Shown in pieces: positions 1 through 8,243 of a stretch of 64,000 nt of DNA. The stretch's first letter is position 1, and each line of letters begins with the position of its first letter. A program made the translations under genes and the position numbers. The notes under the pieces are model-generated. The model had not been told where the DNA came from. It ran no database searches and saw nothing but the letters and a program-made list of their open reading frames with translations. Origin of the DNA: Saprospiraceae bacterium (GTDB lineage Bacteria; Bacteroidota; Bacteroidia; Chitinophagales; Saprospiraceae). The stretch spans positions 372,001-436,000 of the forward strand of contig JADKAA010000029.1 of assembly GCA_016715465.1 (NCBI GenBank), written 5' to 3'.

Positions 1-366
1 GGTTCCCATTATCAAACACTTTTGGCTATGGATCCAAAAAGAATTACTTTTATGGTTGATACAATGACATTTGATACAACCATCATGCAAGTACCTTATT
101 TCGCTACCATTGCAAATTTAGCAAAAGATAACCAAACATTGCAAAACTGCCTGTCACAGCGTGCCATAGATTTGGGTATGGTAGATTACCTTGAAAGGGA
201 AGTTGGTGGAAATGATTCTAGAAGATGTTCTTTTTGGTATGTAGCAGGTCAAATGACCCTGGCCCTCATTAGTGTTGGGGAAGCTTCAACTGGCTTTGGT
301 TTAATCTTAGGGGTAGTTGGAGCAGCCGGTAGCCTGTATAATATATATTGTTGTTGGCATTGTTAA
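1..366 (+). CDS. small Cys-containing peptide with hydrophobic C-terminus, partial
   Basis: The reading frame is open to the left window edge, so the true start may lie outside; the first in-frame candidates are TTG at 22 and ATG at 28. Family not recognised. The N-terminal two thirds are polar, followed by a Gly-Gly pair (VGGND), then a segment of about 50 residues rich in Gly, Ala, Leu and Ile with GxxxG-type spacing, ending in a Cys-rich CCWHC. This layout resembles double-glycine-leader peptides such as class II bacteriocins, but the residues before the Gly-Gly fit the leader consensus only partly (Leu at -7, no hydrophobic residue at -4). A small membrane protein follows 33 nt downstream. 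The peptide-precursor reading is inference; a short membrane-associated protein is equally possible. Confidence 0.5.
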   Translation, partial: GSHYQTLLAMDPKRITFMVDTMTFDTTIMQVPYFATIANLAKDNQTLQNCLSQRAIDLGMVDYLEREVGGNDSRRCSFWYVAGQMTLALISVGEASTGFGLILGVVGAAGSLYNIYCCWHC

Positions 367-399
367 GTTATAAATTTCGCAAAAAATAAATATTATAAA

Positions 400-738
400 A
401 TGAAAAAAACCTTTTATATCGTTGGATATACTCTTTTAGTGAGTGGGCGATTTTTAATTGAACCATATGCTTTGGCAATTTTGTGCATAAGTACGACAAT
501 GCTTATTTATTCAATTTTTGTTCTAAATGCAATTGATGAAAATGTAAAAACTAAAGAAAGAAAAGTAGTGAATGTTGGACTAATCCTATGCTTCGCATCA
601 AATTACTTCATTGTACCATATTTTTATCCCATTGCAGTTTTAGGTATAATAATATCTATCCATGGGATTTCAATTAGATATAAAAGAGTCAAGTCAATCA
701 AAGGACTTTTTGAATATGATTGGTTTGCAATTGGTTAG
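400..738 (+). CDS. small integral membrane protein, unknown function
   Basis: 112 residues, ATG start, with about four hydrophobic segments (roughly residues 5-20, 22-44, 57-72 and 74-92) and a basic loop around residues 49-56. I do not recognise the family. It follows the small peptide gene by 33 nt on the same strand and is closed by a strong intrinsic terminator, so the two are probably co-transcribed. Small multi-span proteins next to a bacteriocin-like peptide are often immunity proteins; that is only a hypothesis here. AT content is higher than in the core genes to the right. Confidence 0.55.
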   Translation: MKKTFYIVGYTLLVSGRFLIEPYALAILCISTTMLIYSIFVLNAIDENVKTKERKVVNVGLILCFASNYFIVPYFYPIAVLGIIISIHGISIRYKRVKSIKGLFEYDWFAIG

Positions 739-787
739 ATTAAATAAGTATAAATACACAGGTAGGTTTAATCTGCATTTAATAAAA

Positions 788-816
788 GAAAAGGCACCTT
801 TTTGGTGCCTTTTTTT
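788..816 (+). terminator. intrinsic terminator
   Basis: An AAAGGCACC stem with a TTTTT loop and a GGTGCCTTT return, then a T tract, 50 nt after the membrane-protein stop. It closes the two-gene unit just before the IS element. Confidence 0.85.
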
Positions 817-826
817 ATAAATATCT

Positions 827-851
827 TGGGACTATCCAGTATTTTGTGTTT
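827..851. repeat. left inverted repeat of the IS256 element
   Basis: Pairs with 2218-2242: 18 of 25 positions are identical in reverse complement, including the last ten inner bases. The outermost bases are the least certain. Confidence 0.7.
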
Positions 852-995
852 AGGTGTCACTACGGCCGTTTATCCACTTTTGTGTAGAGAAAATTTAGAA
901 CCTTAGTTCTACCAATTTTTCTACACAAAGGTGGTTAATACGGGGAAATTACCACAAGCTTCATGATTAATTATTGAAAATTAATAAATTTAATC

Positions 996-2192
996 ATGGA
1001 AAACACATTAGAACATTTATTAGATGCTCTTGTAAAGGAGATCAAAGATCCAAAGGATTTTGAAAAAGTTCAGGATCAATTACTTAAAAGAGGAATCCAG
1101 TCGTTGCTCAAAGCAGAAATGGAGGCTCATCTTGGGTATGCACCAGGCTCAAAACCGGTTGGAGATAACATCAGAAACGGGTATTCTGAAAAGACGTTGA
1201 GCACCTCCCAAGGTGAGATAACCATTGATATACCCAGAGATAGAATGGGGACATTTGAACCAACAGTTGTGCCAAAACATAAAACAATGATTGGGCAACT
1301 TGATCAAACTATTAACCTTTTGTATGCCAAAGGAATGAGTAATTCTGATATCGTTGATTTTCTGAATAAAACATATGGAGTGAGTTACTCAACCTCGCAA
1401 ATATCTGTGATAACCAATAGATTATTGGAAGATATTAAAGACTGGCAGAGCAGACCGCTGGACTCAAAATATGCCATTACCTGGATAGATGCCATTCATT
1501 ATAAAATTAGGCATGAAGGAAAAGTAATCACAAAAGCAGCAATGCTAATCATTGGAATAAGTTTGGACGGTATCCAAGATTTGCTTGGAATATATTGTTG
1601 AGAATGAGAGCGCAGCGGCGTGGTCACAGATCATGACAGATTTAAGAACCCGAGGAATGCAAGATACCTTATTCATGTGTTCTGATAATCTGCCCGGTCT
1701 CCAAAAAGCTGTCGAATCATCTTTTCCTCAATGCGTTCATCAAATTTGCATAGTCCATCAAATAAGAAATACACTAAAGTTTGTTTCCTACAAAGATAGA
1801 AAAGCGATAGTGAGTGATGTAAAGGGATTTACCAAGCAGATAACCAAGATATGGCGAAAATAGCCTTCACTAGGTTCAAGGAAATTTGGGGTGGTAAATA
1901 TAGCAGTGCTGTAAAGTCATGGGCTGAAAATTGGGATGCTCTCACCGCATTCCTGGAATACCCATTGGAAATTAGAAAACTAATTTACACTACGAACATG
2001 ATAGAAAGCTTTAATTCATCACTTAGAAAATATACGGGCACTAAAAAGGTGTTTCCTCATGACGATGCCGCTATTAAATCTATCTACCTTGCACTGCAGC
2101 AAATACGCCCAAAATGGAATAAGGCTCGATTTAATTGGGGGCAAATTTATAATCAGTTGTATATTCACTTTGAAAACAGAATACTAGCTTGA
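996..2192 (+). CDS. IS256-family (mutator type) transposase, frameshifted as assembled
   Basis: Three overlapping frames (996-1601, 1585-1863, 1851-2192) together give one transposase of about 400 residues, the usual IS256 length. The DDE residues are visible: Asp in ITWIDAIHYK, Asp in CSDNLPG and Glu in NMIESFNSS, plus the family signature CIVHQIRNTLK. The first break is near 1587: restoring two G to the GG run gives LLGEYIVENES. The second is near 1836: adding one G gives KADNQDMAKIAF, the expected spacing before FKEIWGGKY. Both breaks are base losses in G runs, as in other broken genes of this window, so the element may be intact in the real genome; true decay cannot be excluded. Confidence 0.85.
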
Positions 2193-2217
2193 AATGGAGC
2201 TGCGGCTATTTTCCGCC

Positions 2218-2242
2218 AAACACAAAATTATGGATAACCTCC
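2218..2242. repeat. right inverted repeat of the IS256 element
   Basis: Reverse complement matches the left end at 827-851, with the shared inner core ATTTTGTGTTT. It begins 26 nt after the transposase stop. Confidence 0.7.
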
Positions 2243-2275
2243 ATAAATGTGTTCTAATAAATAACTAAGCGCATC

Positions 2276-2545
2276 CTAATCTCCATTTGTAGGAAGACCT
2301 TCTGTTATTTTTATTTGTTGCCTTACATCTTCAAATTCCTTTAATTGATCTCTTAGATGGGATGGTTCAGAAATTCGTAGTGTATAACAAATGTTTAAAA
2401 TTGTTAATTCGTCATAAATATCTTCAATAGACACACTACATTTTTGCAATGTAATTGGACAAGAAATTATAACTGTTCTTTCATCACTAAAATCAACTAC
2501 ACAACCTCTATCTTCAACATGTCTAATAAGTTCTGAATATTCCAT
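2276..2545 (-). CDS. small acidic protein, unknown; second gene of a HicB-like pair
   Basis: 89 residues, mixed alpha/beta and acidic overall. No family recognised, and it does not show the dsRBD-like fold signature of HicA (no GSHxxY). It lies 27 nt downstream of a HicB-like gene on the same strand and ends only 33 nt from the IS256 right end. The arrangement, two tiny genes beside a mobile element, suggests a toxin-antitoxin-like or accessory module, but nothing in this sequence proves it. Confidence 0.5.
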   Translation of the reverse strand: MEYSELIRHVEDRGCVVDFSDERTVIISCPITLQKCSVSIEDIYDELTILNICYTLRISEPSHLRDQLKEFEDVRQQIKITEGLPTNGD

Positions 2546-2572
2546 AAAGCGGTTTTGTTTATAAATTAAATT

Positions 2573-2779
2573 TTACATTGCACTATATTCCAATATTTCA
2601 TCATAATCATATTGATTATCCGAAAAATGGTTTAAATAAACACTCAAGTTAGTTACTGCTTTTTGCGCTGCATCGTGAATGGATTTTCCTTGAGCGCAAA
2701 CAAATGGATACTCCTTAATTATGACTAAGAAAATACCTGTTTTAACATTTTTGATTGGAACGATTTTAATAGTTTTCAT
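2573..2779 (-). CDS. HicB-like small protein
   Basis: From the internal ATG at 2779 (68 residues, MKTIKIVPIK); an upstream in-frame start at 2809 would add ten residues. The segment GIFLVIIKEYPFVCAQGKSI resembles the first strands and Gly turn of the HicB/RNase-H-like antitoxin fold, where a typical member reads YxxxxPDLPGCxSQGxT followed by an EA-rich helix; here the helix is HDAAQKAVTNL. No C-terminal HTH or ribbon-helix-helix DNA-binding domain is visible, so it is a stand-alone HicB fold. Followed by the 89-residue protein. Classical HicA is absent. Confidence 0.45.
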   Translation of the reverse strand: MKTIKIVPIKNVKTGIFLVIIKEYPFVCAQGKSIHDAAQKAVTNLSVYLNHFSDNQYDYDEILEYSAM

Positions 2780-2910
2780 GACATGGTTTTTTTTGGTAAA
2801 TAACGGCAATCCTATTACTATTTGGAATAATTGGAGTCTGACTACAAAGGTATGGCTATTTTAGTATCAATTCAACACACACATTTGTTACTTTGTACCC
2901 TTTTTGTGAT

Positions 2911-3290
2911 ATACTTAAATGATCAAAATTTTTTTAAGAAATTTTACCCCTTTTTCTAAGTAATTAAGTAAACTGATATAATCAATTTTTTAAATTATTA
3001 TTAAACAATAGAGTATATACTTTCAAGGTGAAAAAAGTTACTTAAAATGCAACTTAAAATCTTACTTAAAAAAATGGGGTTACTTAAATATTTATACAAT
3101 CAATTGATAATCTACTAAATAACTTTTACTTTAATTTTACTCAGTTACTTAAAAACGATTATAAATCTTTTATTTTAAAAAAACCACTTGTCCACAACCA
3201 TTTAAAAATCGGATATTAATAGGGTAGGACTAATTGGGTTTGATGCCGGAATTTGCCAGTGCATAATATTTTGAATAGCGATACTTAAAT
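2911..3290. repeat. cluster of TACTTAAA motifs in an AT-rich non-coding gap
   Basis: The 730-nt gap 2810-3543 has no convincing gene. Within it GTTACTTAAA occurs at 3037, 3079 and 3144, CTTACTTAAA at 3061, ATACTTAAAT at 2911 and 3281, a shorter CAACTTAAAA at 3050, and an inverted double copy near 2957-2972. Spacing in the core is 13, 11, 18 and 65 nt. This could be a protein-binding array or iteron-like site, or chance in AT-rich DNA. The remainder (3291-3543) shows nothing I can name. Confidence 0.35.
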
Positions 3291-3543
3291 AATAAAGCTG
3301 AAAGATCAGATGAATTCACCATGTGCTGCAATAGCAATTATTATAAATTCTCTTTTCCATCTAGAAACCGTAAAAGAAATTCACTTTGAATAGAATTTGA
3401 TTTGGAAACTTGATGCGAAAGAAAGATAAGAAAGATATTGATTGCGTCATAAATTGCCTTATTGCAGATTATCCTATAATTAATATTATGTTAAATAGAT
3501 AATTACATATACAATTCAACTTAACCTATTCTATAACAATTAT

Positions 3544-4260
3544 TTAAATGAGATACTTGACCCAGGTTCTTATTTCACCATCGAAGAATTCAATAACCCG
3601 GTAAGCGGGTTGATAATGGTCAACTGCAAATTCAATACTTGAATATCCAATCTGCAGGAAACACGATGGCGTTATAAACACCTGCATGTTGCCCCTGAGT
3701 ATTGTTCTTGCTGTATGGTAATGGCCGCAAAACACCGGTAAATTAGCCGGATATTGTTTTACAATGCTTTCGAATGCTCGCATTTCCAGGAAAGCATACC
3801 GGCTATCCATGTACGGAACACCAGCAGTTACAGGCGGATGATGCATAAAAACCGCATCAACCCCCTTTTCTAGATTAATTTTCAACCAGTTAAGTTGATT
3901 TTCACCTAAAGTTCCATCGGCAGAATTCAATAAAACTATCGTATAATTGTCGATAACTACCGTAAAAAAATTCTCTCCGGCATCAGATTCATAGAAGATT
4001 TCCCGTATCCACCCTGGATTATCGTGGTTTCCTCCGATGATGTGATAAGGTATGCCTGTCGCATCCATTTCCTTTTTGATCCACCTGTAAACATCTTTGG
4101 AGACTTCTGAATGACAAAGATCGCCAGTAAGGATGATGACATCCGGTTTTTCATCCAAACATTTCTTCAGCGTATCCGAAAACTTCTGCGTAGTGTTGAT
4201 ATCGCTAATCAACTCCCCTACTCTATTAATATGAATATCAGTTATTTGTACTATTTTCAT
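3544..4260 (-). CDS. metallophosphoesterase, CpdA-like cyclic nucleotide phosphodiesterase
   Basis: 238 residues of the calcineurin-like (class III) phosphodiesterase family. The metal ligands are in order: D8 and H10 in ITDIH, D47 in TGDLCH, N78-H79-D80 in GGNHDN, H140/H141 in MHHPP and H180/H182 in CGHYH. This is the pattern of CpdA, which hydrolyses 3',5'-cAMP to AMP with two metal ions; related enzymes act on other phosphodiesters, so the substrate is inferred. No signal peptide, so cytoplasmic. Starts 12 nt after the E1 dehydrogenase stop, so likely the second gene of that operon. Confidence 0.85.
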   Translation of the reverse strand: MKIVQITDIHINRVGELISDINTTQKFSDTLKKCLDEKPDVIILTGDLCHSEVSKDVYRWIKKEMDATGIPYHIIGGNHDNPGWIREIFYESDAGENFFTVVIDNYTIVLLNSADGTLGENQLNWLKINLEKGVDAVFMHHPPVTAGVPYMDSRYAFLEMRAFESIVKQYPANLPVFCGHYHTARTILRGNMQVFITPSCFLQIGYSSIEFAVDHYQPAYRVIEFFDGEIRTWVKYLI

Positions 4261-4272
4261 TAAAGCACTACC

Positions 4273-6684
4273 TTACTCTTTCATCATGGCTAAAACAACC
4301 TCCGCAACATCTTCTGCAAATGGCTTTGTAAAGTAATCACCATCTGATCCGAATGGTGTTCTGTGTGATTTGGCGCTCAGACATCGGGGTTGTGCATCCA
4401 GATACTTGTAACCACCTTGTACGTTGATAACCTCATTAAGCATGAAGGCAGTGGCTCCCCCGGGAAGGTCTTCGTCCACGAAAAGTATCCGGTTGGTTTT
4501 TTTCAAACTATTCAAAATGATGCCCTCCAGGTCAAAAGGCATTAAAGTCTGTGCGTCAATTACCTCCACTGAAACATGACATTTCCGTGTAAATTCAAGT
4601 GATTTTTGCACTTCCCGCAGGCAGGAGCCATAACTTACCACCGTGATGTCACTGCCTTCAGCCAAAACTTCAGGTCGACCGAGAGGCACGGTAAAGGTTT
4701 CAAGATTGGAAGGCATTTTTTCCTTAAGCCTGTAGCCATTGAGGCACTCAACGACAATGGCAGGATCATCTGATTGCAGCAGTGTATTGTACATGCCTGC
4801 TGCCTGAACCATATTTCGGGGTACACACAGATACATACCTTTCAATGAATTGAGCAGCAGTCCCATTGGGCTTCCTGCATGCCATATCCCTTCCAGTCTG
4901 TGTCCCCTTGAACGGATAATGGCTGGTGCTTTTTGGGTGCCGTTGGACCTGTAACGCAGTGTTGCCAGGTCGTCGGACAAGGGAGACAATGCATAAGTTA
5001 AATAATCAAGATATTGAATTTCAGCAATGGGTCTAAATCCCCGCATAGCGGCACCGATGGCCTGACCTACGATGGTCCATTCCCTGATACCCGCGTCGAA
5101 AACCCTAAGGGGGCCATATTTATCCTGTAAGCCGGCAAAACCCTGATTTACGTCCCCAATTTTACCCACATCTTCGCCAAAAGCAATGAGGGTCGGATAA
5201 TTTTCAAGTGCCTGGTCAAAAAAGCGATTGATTACCTGATAGCCATTGACTTCATCCGCATATTCATCATACGCTGCCTTCACTTCCGGCACAGCCAGTG
5301 CTTTCCTGGCTGTCTCGCTGTAAAGGTGACTTCCATAACGCGCCACCCCCATAAAATTGTATTTATTTACAAAACTGTCCAGTGCCTCGAAGTTTTTACC
5401 GCCGGCCAATAAGGCCAGTCTGAATTTTCTGGCAAGGTGCACTATTTCAGAGAAAAACGGATTAATGATGGCATTGAGTTCTTTTTGAACCGGTTCAGCT
5501 TCCTCAACCATACCTGCTGTTTTAGCCGCAAGAACGATATCGGTAAATTCTTTCTGGAGCGTTTTAATGGGTCTTGTATAATTTTGCCAGGCATCATTTT
5601 TGCCTTTTCGGGCAAACTCCCGGGCGTCTGAGCTTACTTGTTCCAGTTCTTCCGATGTTAGTATTGCATTGGAAACCATCCAGGATCCCATTTTGGTTAT
5701 ACAATCGTACTCTTTCTCCCATTCAAGCCTTTCCTTACTTTTGTAGCGCTCGTGTGAACCCGATGTGCTGTGGCCTTGTGGTTGTGTGACTTCTTTCACA
5801 TGGATTAGGGCAGGCTTATGGTTCTTCCTGGCAAGACGGGTTGCGGCCTCAAATACCGCACACAACTCCTGATAATCCCAGGCCTTTGCCGTATATATGT
5901 AAATCCCTTCTCCTTCTTCATTGATCAAAAAACCTTCCATGGCTTTTGAAATCGAAGCCTTCACAGTCTGCAGTTCAACGGGCACCGAAATACCATAGCC
6001 ATCATCCCAAACAGCTACCACCAAAGGTACATTCATAACAGCTGCCGCATTCATTGTCTCCCAAAAGGCTCCCTCCGAAGTGGATGCATCGCCAATGGTA
6101 CAGAAGCTGACTTCATTTCCTGAATGTGAAAAGATATCTGTAGAGGGAATTTTATGTTGTCTGTACAGCGAAGATGCGAGTGCTATGCCCAATGCCCTTG
6201 CCATTTGTCCAGCGGTACAAGATATGTCGCTGCTTGAATTAAATTGCCGGGTCGTATCCATCCAATTACCTTCTCTGTCTATGGTTGGGGTAGCAAAATG
6301 ACTATTCATTTGCCGTCCACCTGAAAAAGGGTCGTTCTCTACATCAGCATAAAGTTGGGCGAAAAAATCCTGGACCGTGCAAAGACCGAGGGCCATTACC
6401 AGCGTCTGATCCCGGTAGTAGCCGGATCGCCAGTCACCTTTCTCAAAGGCTTTGGCCATGGCAATCTGCGCCACTTCCTTACCGTCTCCCACAATTCCAA
6501 ACTTAGCTTTGCCGGTAAGCACCTCCTTTCTGCCAAGCACACTACATTCTCTACTGACTACGGAAAGCCAGTAATCATAGATTACTTGTTTTTTGAATTG
6601 TTGAAACTCTGATTGCGCTGAAATGCTGGGCACGATGTGTGAAAGGTCTCGCTGCATCATGATAATAGGCTGATTTATATGCAA
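4273..6684 (-). CDS. thiamine-diphosphate 2-oxoacid dehydrogenase E1, fused alpha and beta subunits
   Basis: 803 residues. Residues about 20-400 are an E1-alpha domain with the ThDP/Mg site GDASTSEGAFWE followed by NVPLVVAVWDDGYGIS; residues about 470-803 are an E1-beta domain with FGEDVGKIGDVNQGF, a YGPLRVFD segment and the C-terminal transketolase domain. It would decarboxylate pyruvate or a branched-chain 2-oxoacid and acylate the E2 lipoyl domain. Such alpha-beta fusions are common in Bacteroidota, where substrate assignment is often uncertain; no E2 or E3 gene is nearby to settle it. Starts at ATG 6684, or at the ATG pair eight codons later. Followed 12 nt on by the phosphodiesterase. 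Confidence 0.88.
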   Translation of the reverse strand: MHINQPIIMMQRDLSHIVPSISAQSEFQQFKKQVIYDYWLSVVSRECSVLGRKEVLTGKAKFGIVGDGKEVAQIAMAKAFEKGDWRSGYYRDQTLVMALGLCTVQDFFAQLYADVENDPFSGGRQMNSHFATPTIDREGNWMDTTRQFNSSSDISCTAGQMARALGIALASSLYRQHKIPSTDIFSHSGNEVSFCTIGDASTSEGAFWETMNAAAVMNVPLVVAVWDDGYGISVPVELQTVKASISKAMEGFLINEEGEGIYIYTAKAWDYQELCAVFEAATRLARKNHKPALIHVKEVTQPQGHSTSGSHERYKSKERLEWEKEYDCITKMGSWMVSNAILTSEELEQVSSDAREFARKGKNDAWQNYTRPIKTLQKEFTDIVLAAKTAGMVEEAEPVQKELNAIINPFFSEIVHLARKFRLALLAGGKNFEALDSFVNKYNFMGVARYGSHLYSETARKALAVPEVKAAYDEYADEVNGYQVINRFFDQALENYPTLIAFGEDVGKIGDVNQGFAGLQDKYGPLRVFDAGIREWTIVGQAIGAAMRGFRPIAEIQYLDYLTYALSPLSDDLATLRYRSNGTQKAPAIIRSRGHRLEGIWHAGSPMGLLLNSLKGMYLCVPRNMVQAAGMYNTLLQSDDPAIVVECLNGYRLKEKMPSNLETFTVPLGRPEVLAEGSDITVVSYGSCLREVQKSLEFTRKCHVSVEVIDAQTLMPFDLEGIILNSLKKTNRILFVDEDLPGGATAFMLNEVINVQGGYKYLDAQPRCLSAKSHRTPFGSDGDYFTKPFAEDVAEVVLAMMKE

Positions 6685-6858
6685 AGATATGAAATATTTA
6701 ATTCTATTTCACGGTAGATTAAAGGTATCAATCAAAATATAATTTTTATAAAGTGGGATATTGTTAATTTTGATTGTGTTAATTCTGCCTTACTGGCTTC
6801 ACCCAATATTAACAGCGAAATGGGTTAACTTTATTACCCACCTCTCGTTTAATGTGTA

Positions 6859-6866
6859 TATCTTTG
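6859..6866 (+). promoter_or_regulatory. Bacteroidota -7 promoter box for the DUF1573 gene
   Basis: TATCTTTG matches TAnnTTTG exactly and lies 20 nt upstream of the chosen ATG at 6887, which favours that start over the longer in-frame one at 6761. No clear TTG element upstream. Confidence 0.6.
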
Positions 6867-6886
6867 TAAAAAATAATCTGTTTAAA

Positions 6887-7393
6887 ATGAGAAAATTCTT
6901 CTTTTTATTTAGTTTCATGTTGGTAGGTCTCATGACTCAAGCGCAAGTGGATGTTAAACCCACCGTTCCTGTCACGGGTACTCCTGAGCAGGCACAAGTT
7001 GTACCTACAAAAGCTGTACTAACATTTGCAGACGGCAATTATGACACGGATTGTGATTATGGTACCATTGATTATAATGGTGAGCCGTTGAGAGTAGTTA
7101 AGTTTAAGAACACAGGAACCGAACCTCTGATCATCAGAAATGCGAGGGGAAGTTGCGGATGTACTGTACCTAATTGGCCAAAGGAACCAATTCTTCCAGG
7201 TGAAGAAGGTCAAATCGAAATCCGATATGCCACCAACAGGGTTGGTAAAATTGACAAAAGAGTAACGGTTACCACCAACGAAGAAAAAGAACACATCATC
7301 AGGGTAATTGGTAGCGTAAATGAGCAGCCTAAAAAGGAAACTGAACAGGCAGTGCCACAAAGTGCTCCTAACATTATCAAAGGAGGAAATTAA
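6887..7393 (+). CDS. exported DUF1573 domain protein
   Basis: 168 residues from ATG 6887; the frame extends upstream to 6761, but the signal peptide (MRKFFFLFSF to TQA, cleaved before QVDV) and the promoter fix the later start. The DUF1573 domain, an Ig-like ASPM/SPD-2/Hydin-type fold, spans about residues 45-145 and contains the hallmark RGSCGCTVPNWPKEPILPGE. This family is abundant in Bacteroidota envelopes and its function is not known. A low-complexity Pro/Glu/Gln tail follows. Monocistronic: own promoter and terminator. Confidence 0.85.
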   Translation: MRKFFFLFSFMLVGLMTQAQVDVKPTVPVTGTPEQAQVVPTKAVLTFADGNYDTDCDYGTIDYNGEPLRVVKFKNTGTEPLIIRNARGSCGCTVPNWPKEPILPGEEGQIEIRYATNRVGKIDKRVTVTTNEEKEHIIRVIGSVNEQPKKETEQAVPQSAPNIIKGGN

Positions 7394-7412
7394 TTATTTA
7401 GCGTTAAATAAT

Positions 7413-7449
7413 AAATCCCCGTCGGCAACCCCGATGGGGATTTTCTTTT
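7413..7449 (+). terminator. intrinsic terminator
   Basis: AATCCCCGTCGG pairs with CCGATGGGGATT around a CAACC loop, followed by TTCTTTT; 20 nt after the DUF1573 stop and just before yaaA. Confidence 0.85.
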
Positions 7450-7456
7450 ATGTCCC

Positions 7457-8242
7457 ATGCTGTTGATCTTATCTCCATCCAAAACCATGGTCAATGCCGA
7501 TGGCGTATCCAAAGGGAAAAAATTTACTTTGCCGCGTTATCAAAAAGAGGCCTCGGTCCTTATTGAAACAGTAAGAAAGTATACCGGAGCTTCCTTGGCT
7601 ACATTGATGAAAATCAGCGAAAAATTGGCGCTGCATACTACCCATCTGCATGGCCAATTCCAGCTGCCATCTTCAGCATCCGTCCCAGCCTTTTTTGCCT
7701 ATACCGGGGAAGTTTACAGGGGTTTAGCTGCCTTAAGCATGCCTGACACTCATCTGGCTTATGCACAGAAACATGTGGTAATTCTATCAGGCATGTATGG
7801 CGCCTTAAGACCACTTGATTTGATAAAACCCTACAGACTCGAAATCGGCCTGTCCTTAAAAGTAGGAAAGCACAATAATCTGTATGAATTCTGGGGATCA
7901 AAAATTGCTGATGCCTTAAAAGCCGAATTAGAAACCCATAAGGATCAGTACATTGTAAATCTTGCATCGGGGGAATATTTCAAGGCTGTGGATAAATTCC
8001 TATCCGGTATAAATATAATCCACATAGATTTTTATGAATGGCATCGGGAAAAATGGGTTATCCAGTCTGTTTATGCCAAGAAAGCCAGAGGATTGATGTG
8101 TCGCTTTGCCATCGATAACGCACTCAAAAAAACTTCCGACTTACAAAAATTCGAAGCAGAGGGTTATGCCTTTAATACAGAACTTTCTACAAGTGATCAC
8201 TGGGTTTTTACCCGCAAATTAAAAGCCATAAAAGCCGGCTAG
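7457..8242 (+). CDS. yaaA: YaaA/DUF328 family peroxide-stress protein
   Basis: 261 residues, full length for the family. Diagnostic blocks: ILSPSKTM at the N-terminus, SGMYGALRPLDLIKPYRLEIG at about residues 113-134, NLASGEYFKAVD at about 170-181, and a C-terminal KARG...FA segment. In Escherichia coli YaaA limits intracellular free iron and protects against hydrogen peroxide; it also has DNA-binding features. A ferritin gene lies 1 kb downstream on the other strand, which fits an iron/oxidant theme, though they are not co-transcribed. Converges on holA with only one base between the stops. Confidence 0.92.
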   Translation: MLLILSPSKTMVNADGVSKGKKFTLPRYQKEASVLIETVRKYTGASLATLMKISEKLALHTTHLHGQFQLPSSASVPAFFAYTGEVYRGLAALSMPDTHLAYAQKHVVILSGMYGALRPLDLIKPYRLEIGLSLKVGKHNNLYEFWGSKIADALKAELETHKDQYIVNLASGEYFKAVDKFLSGINIIHIDFYEWHREKWVIQSVYAKKARGLMCRFAIDNALKKTSDLQKFEAEGYAFNTELSTSDHWVFTRKLKAIKAG

Positions 8243-8243
8243 T

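Larger units (their letters stand above)
827..2242 (+). mobile_element. IS256-family insertion sequence
   Basis: The element holds one transposase gene between imperfect inverted ends. The left end (827-851) and the reverse complement of the right end (2218-2242) share TATCCA, then two variable bases, then ATTTTGTGTTT. A further TTATCCACTTTTGTGT motif at about 868-883 may be a sub-terminal transposase-binding site; it begins a 20-bp imperfect inverted repeat (873-893 with about 915-934). IS256 elements usually make 8-9 bp target duplications. ATAAATAT at 817-824 and ATAAATGT at 2243-2250 match at 7 of 8 bases, but that pairing leaves the left end two bases out of register, so the exact ends are uncertain. 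Confidence 0.8.

Noticed and set aside
817..824. Confident target-site duplication for the IS256 element
   Set aside because: ATAAATAT and ATAAATGT match at 7 of 8 bases, but the AT-rich context and a two-base register conflict with the inverted ends make it uncertain.
2911..3290. CRISPR-like array from the TACTTAAA repeats
   Set aside because: The motif is only 8-10 nt, spacing is irregular, one copy pair is inverted, and there are no cas genes.
5437..5789. Plus-strand ORFs inside the E1 dehydrogenase gene
   Set aside because: Opposite-strand shadows with no start signals, no recognisable domains and full overlap with a strong gene.
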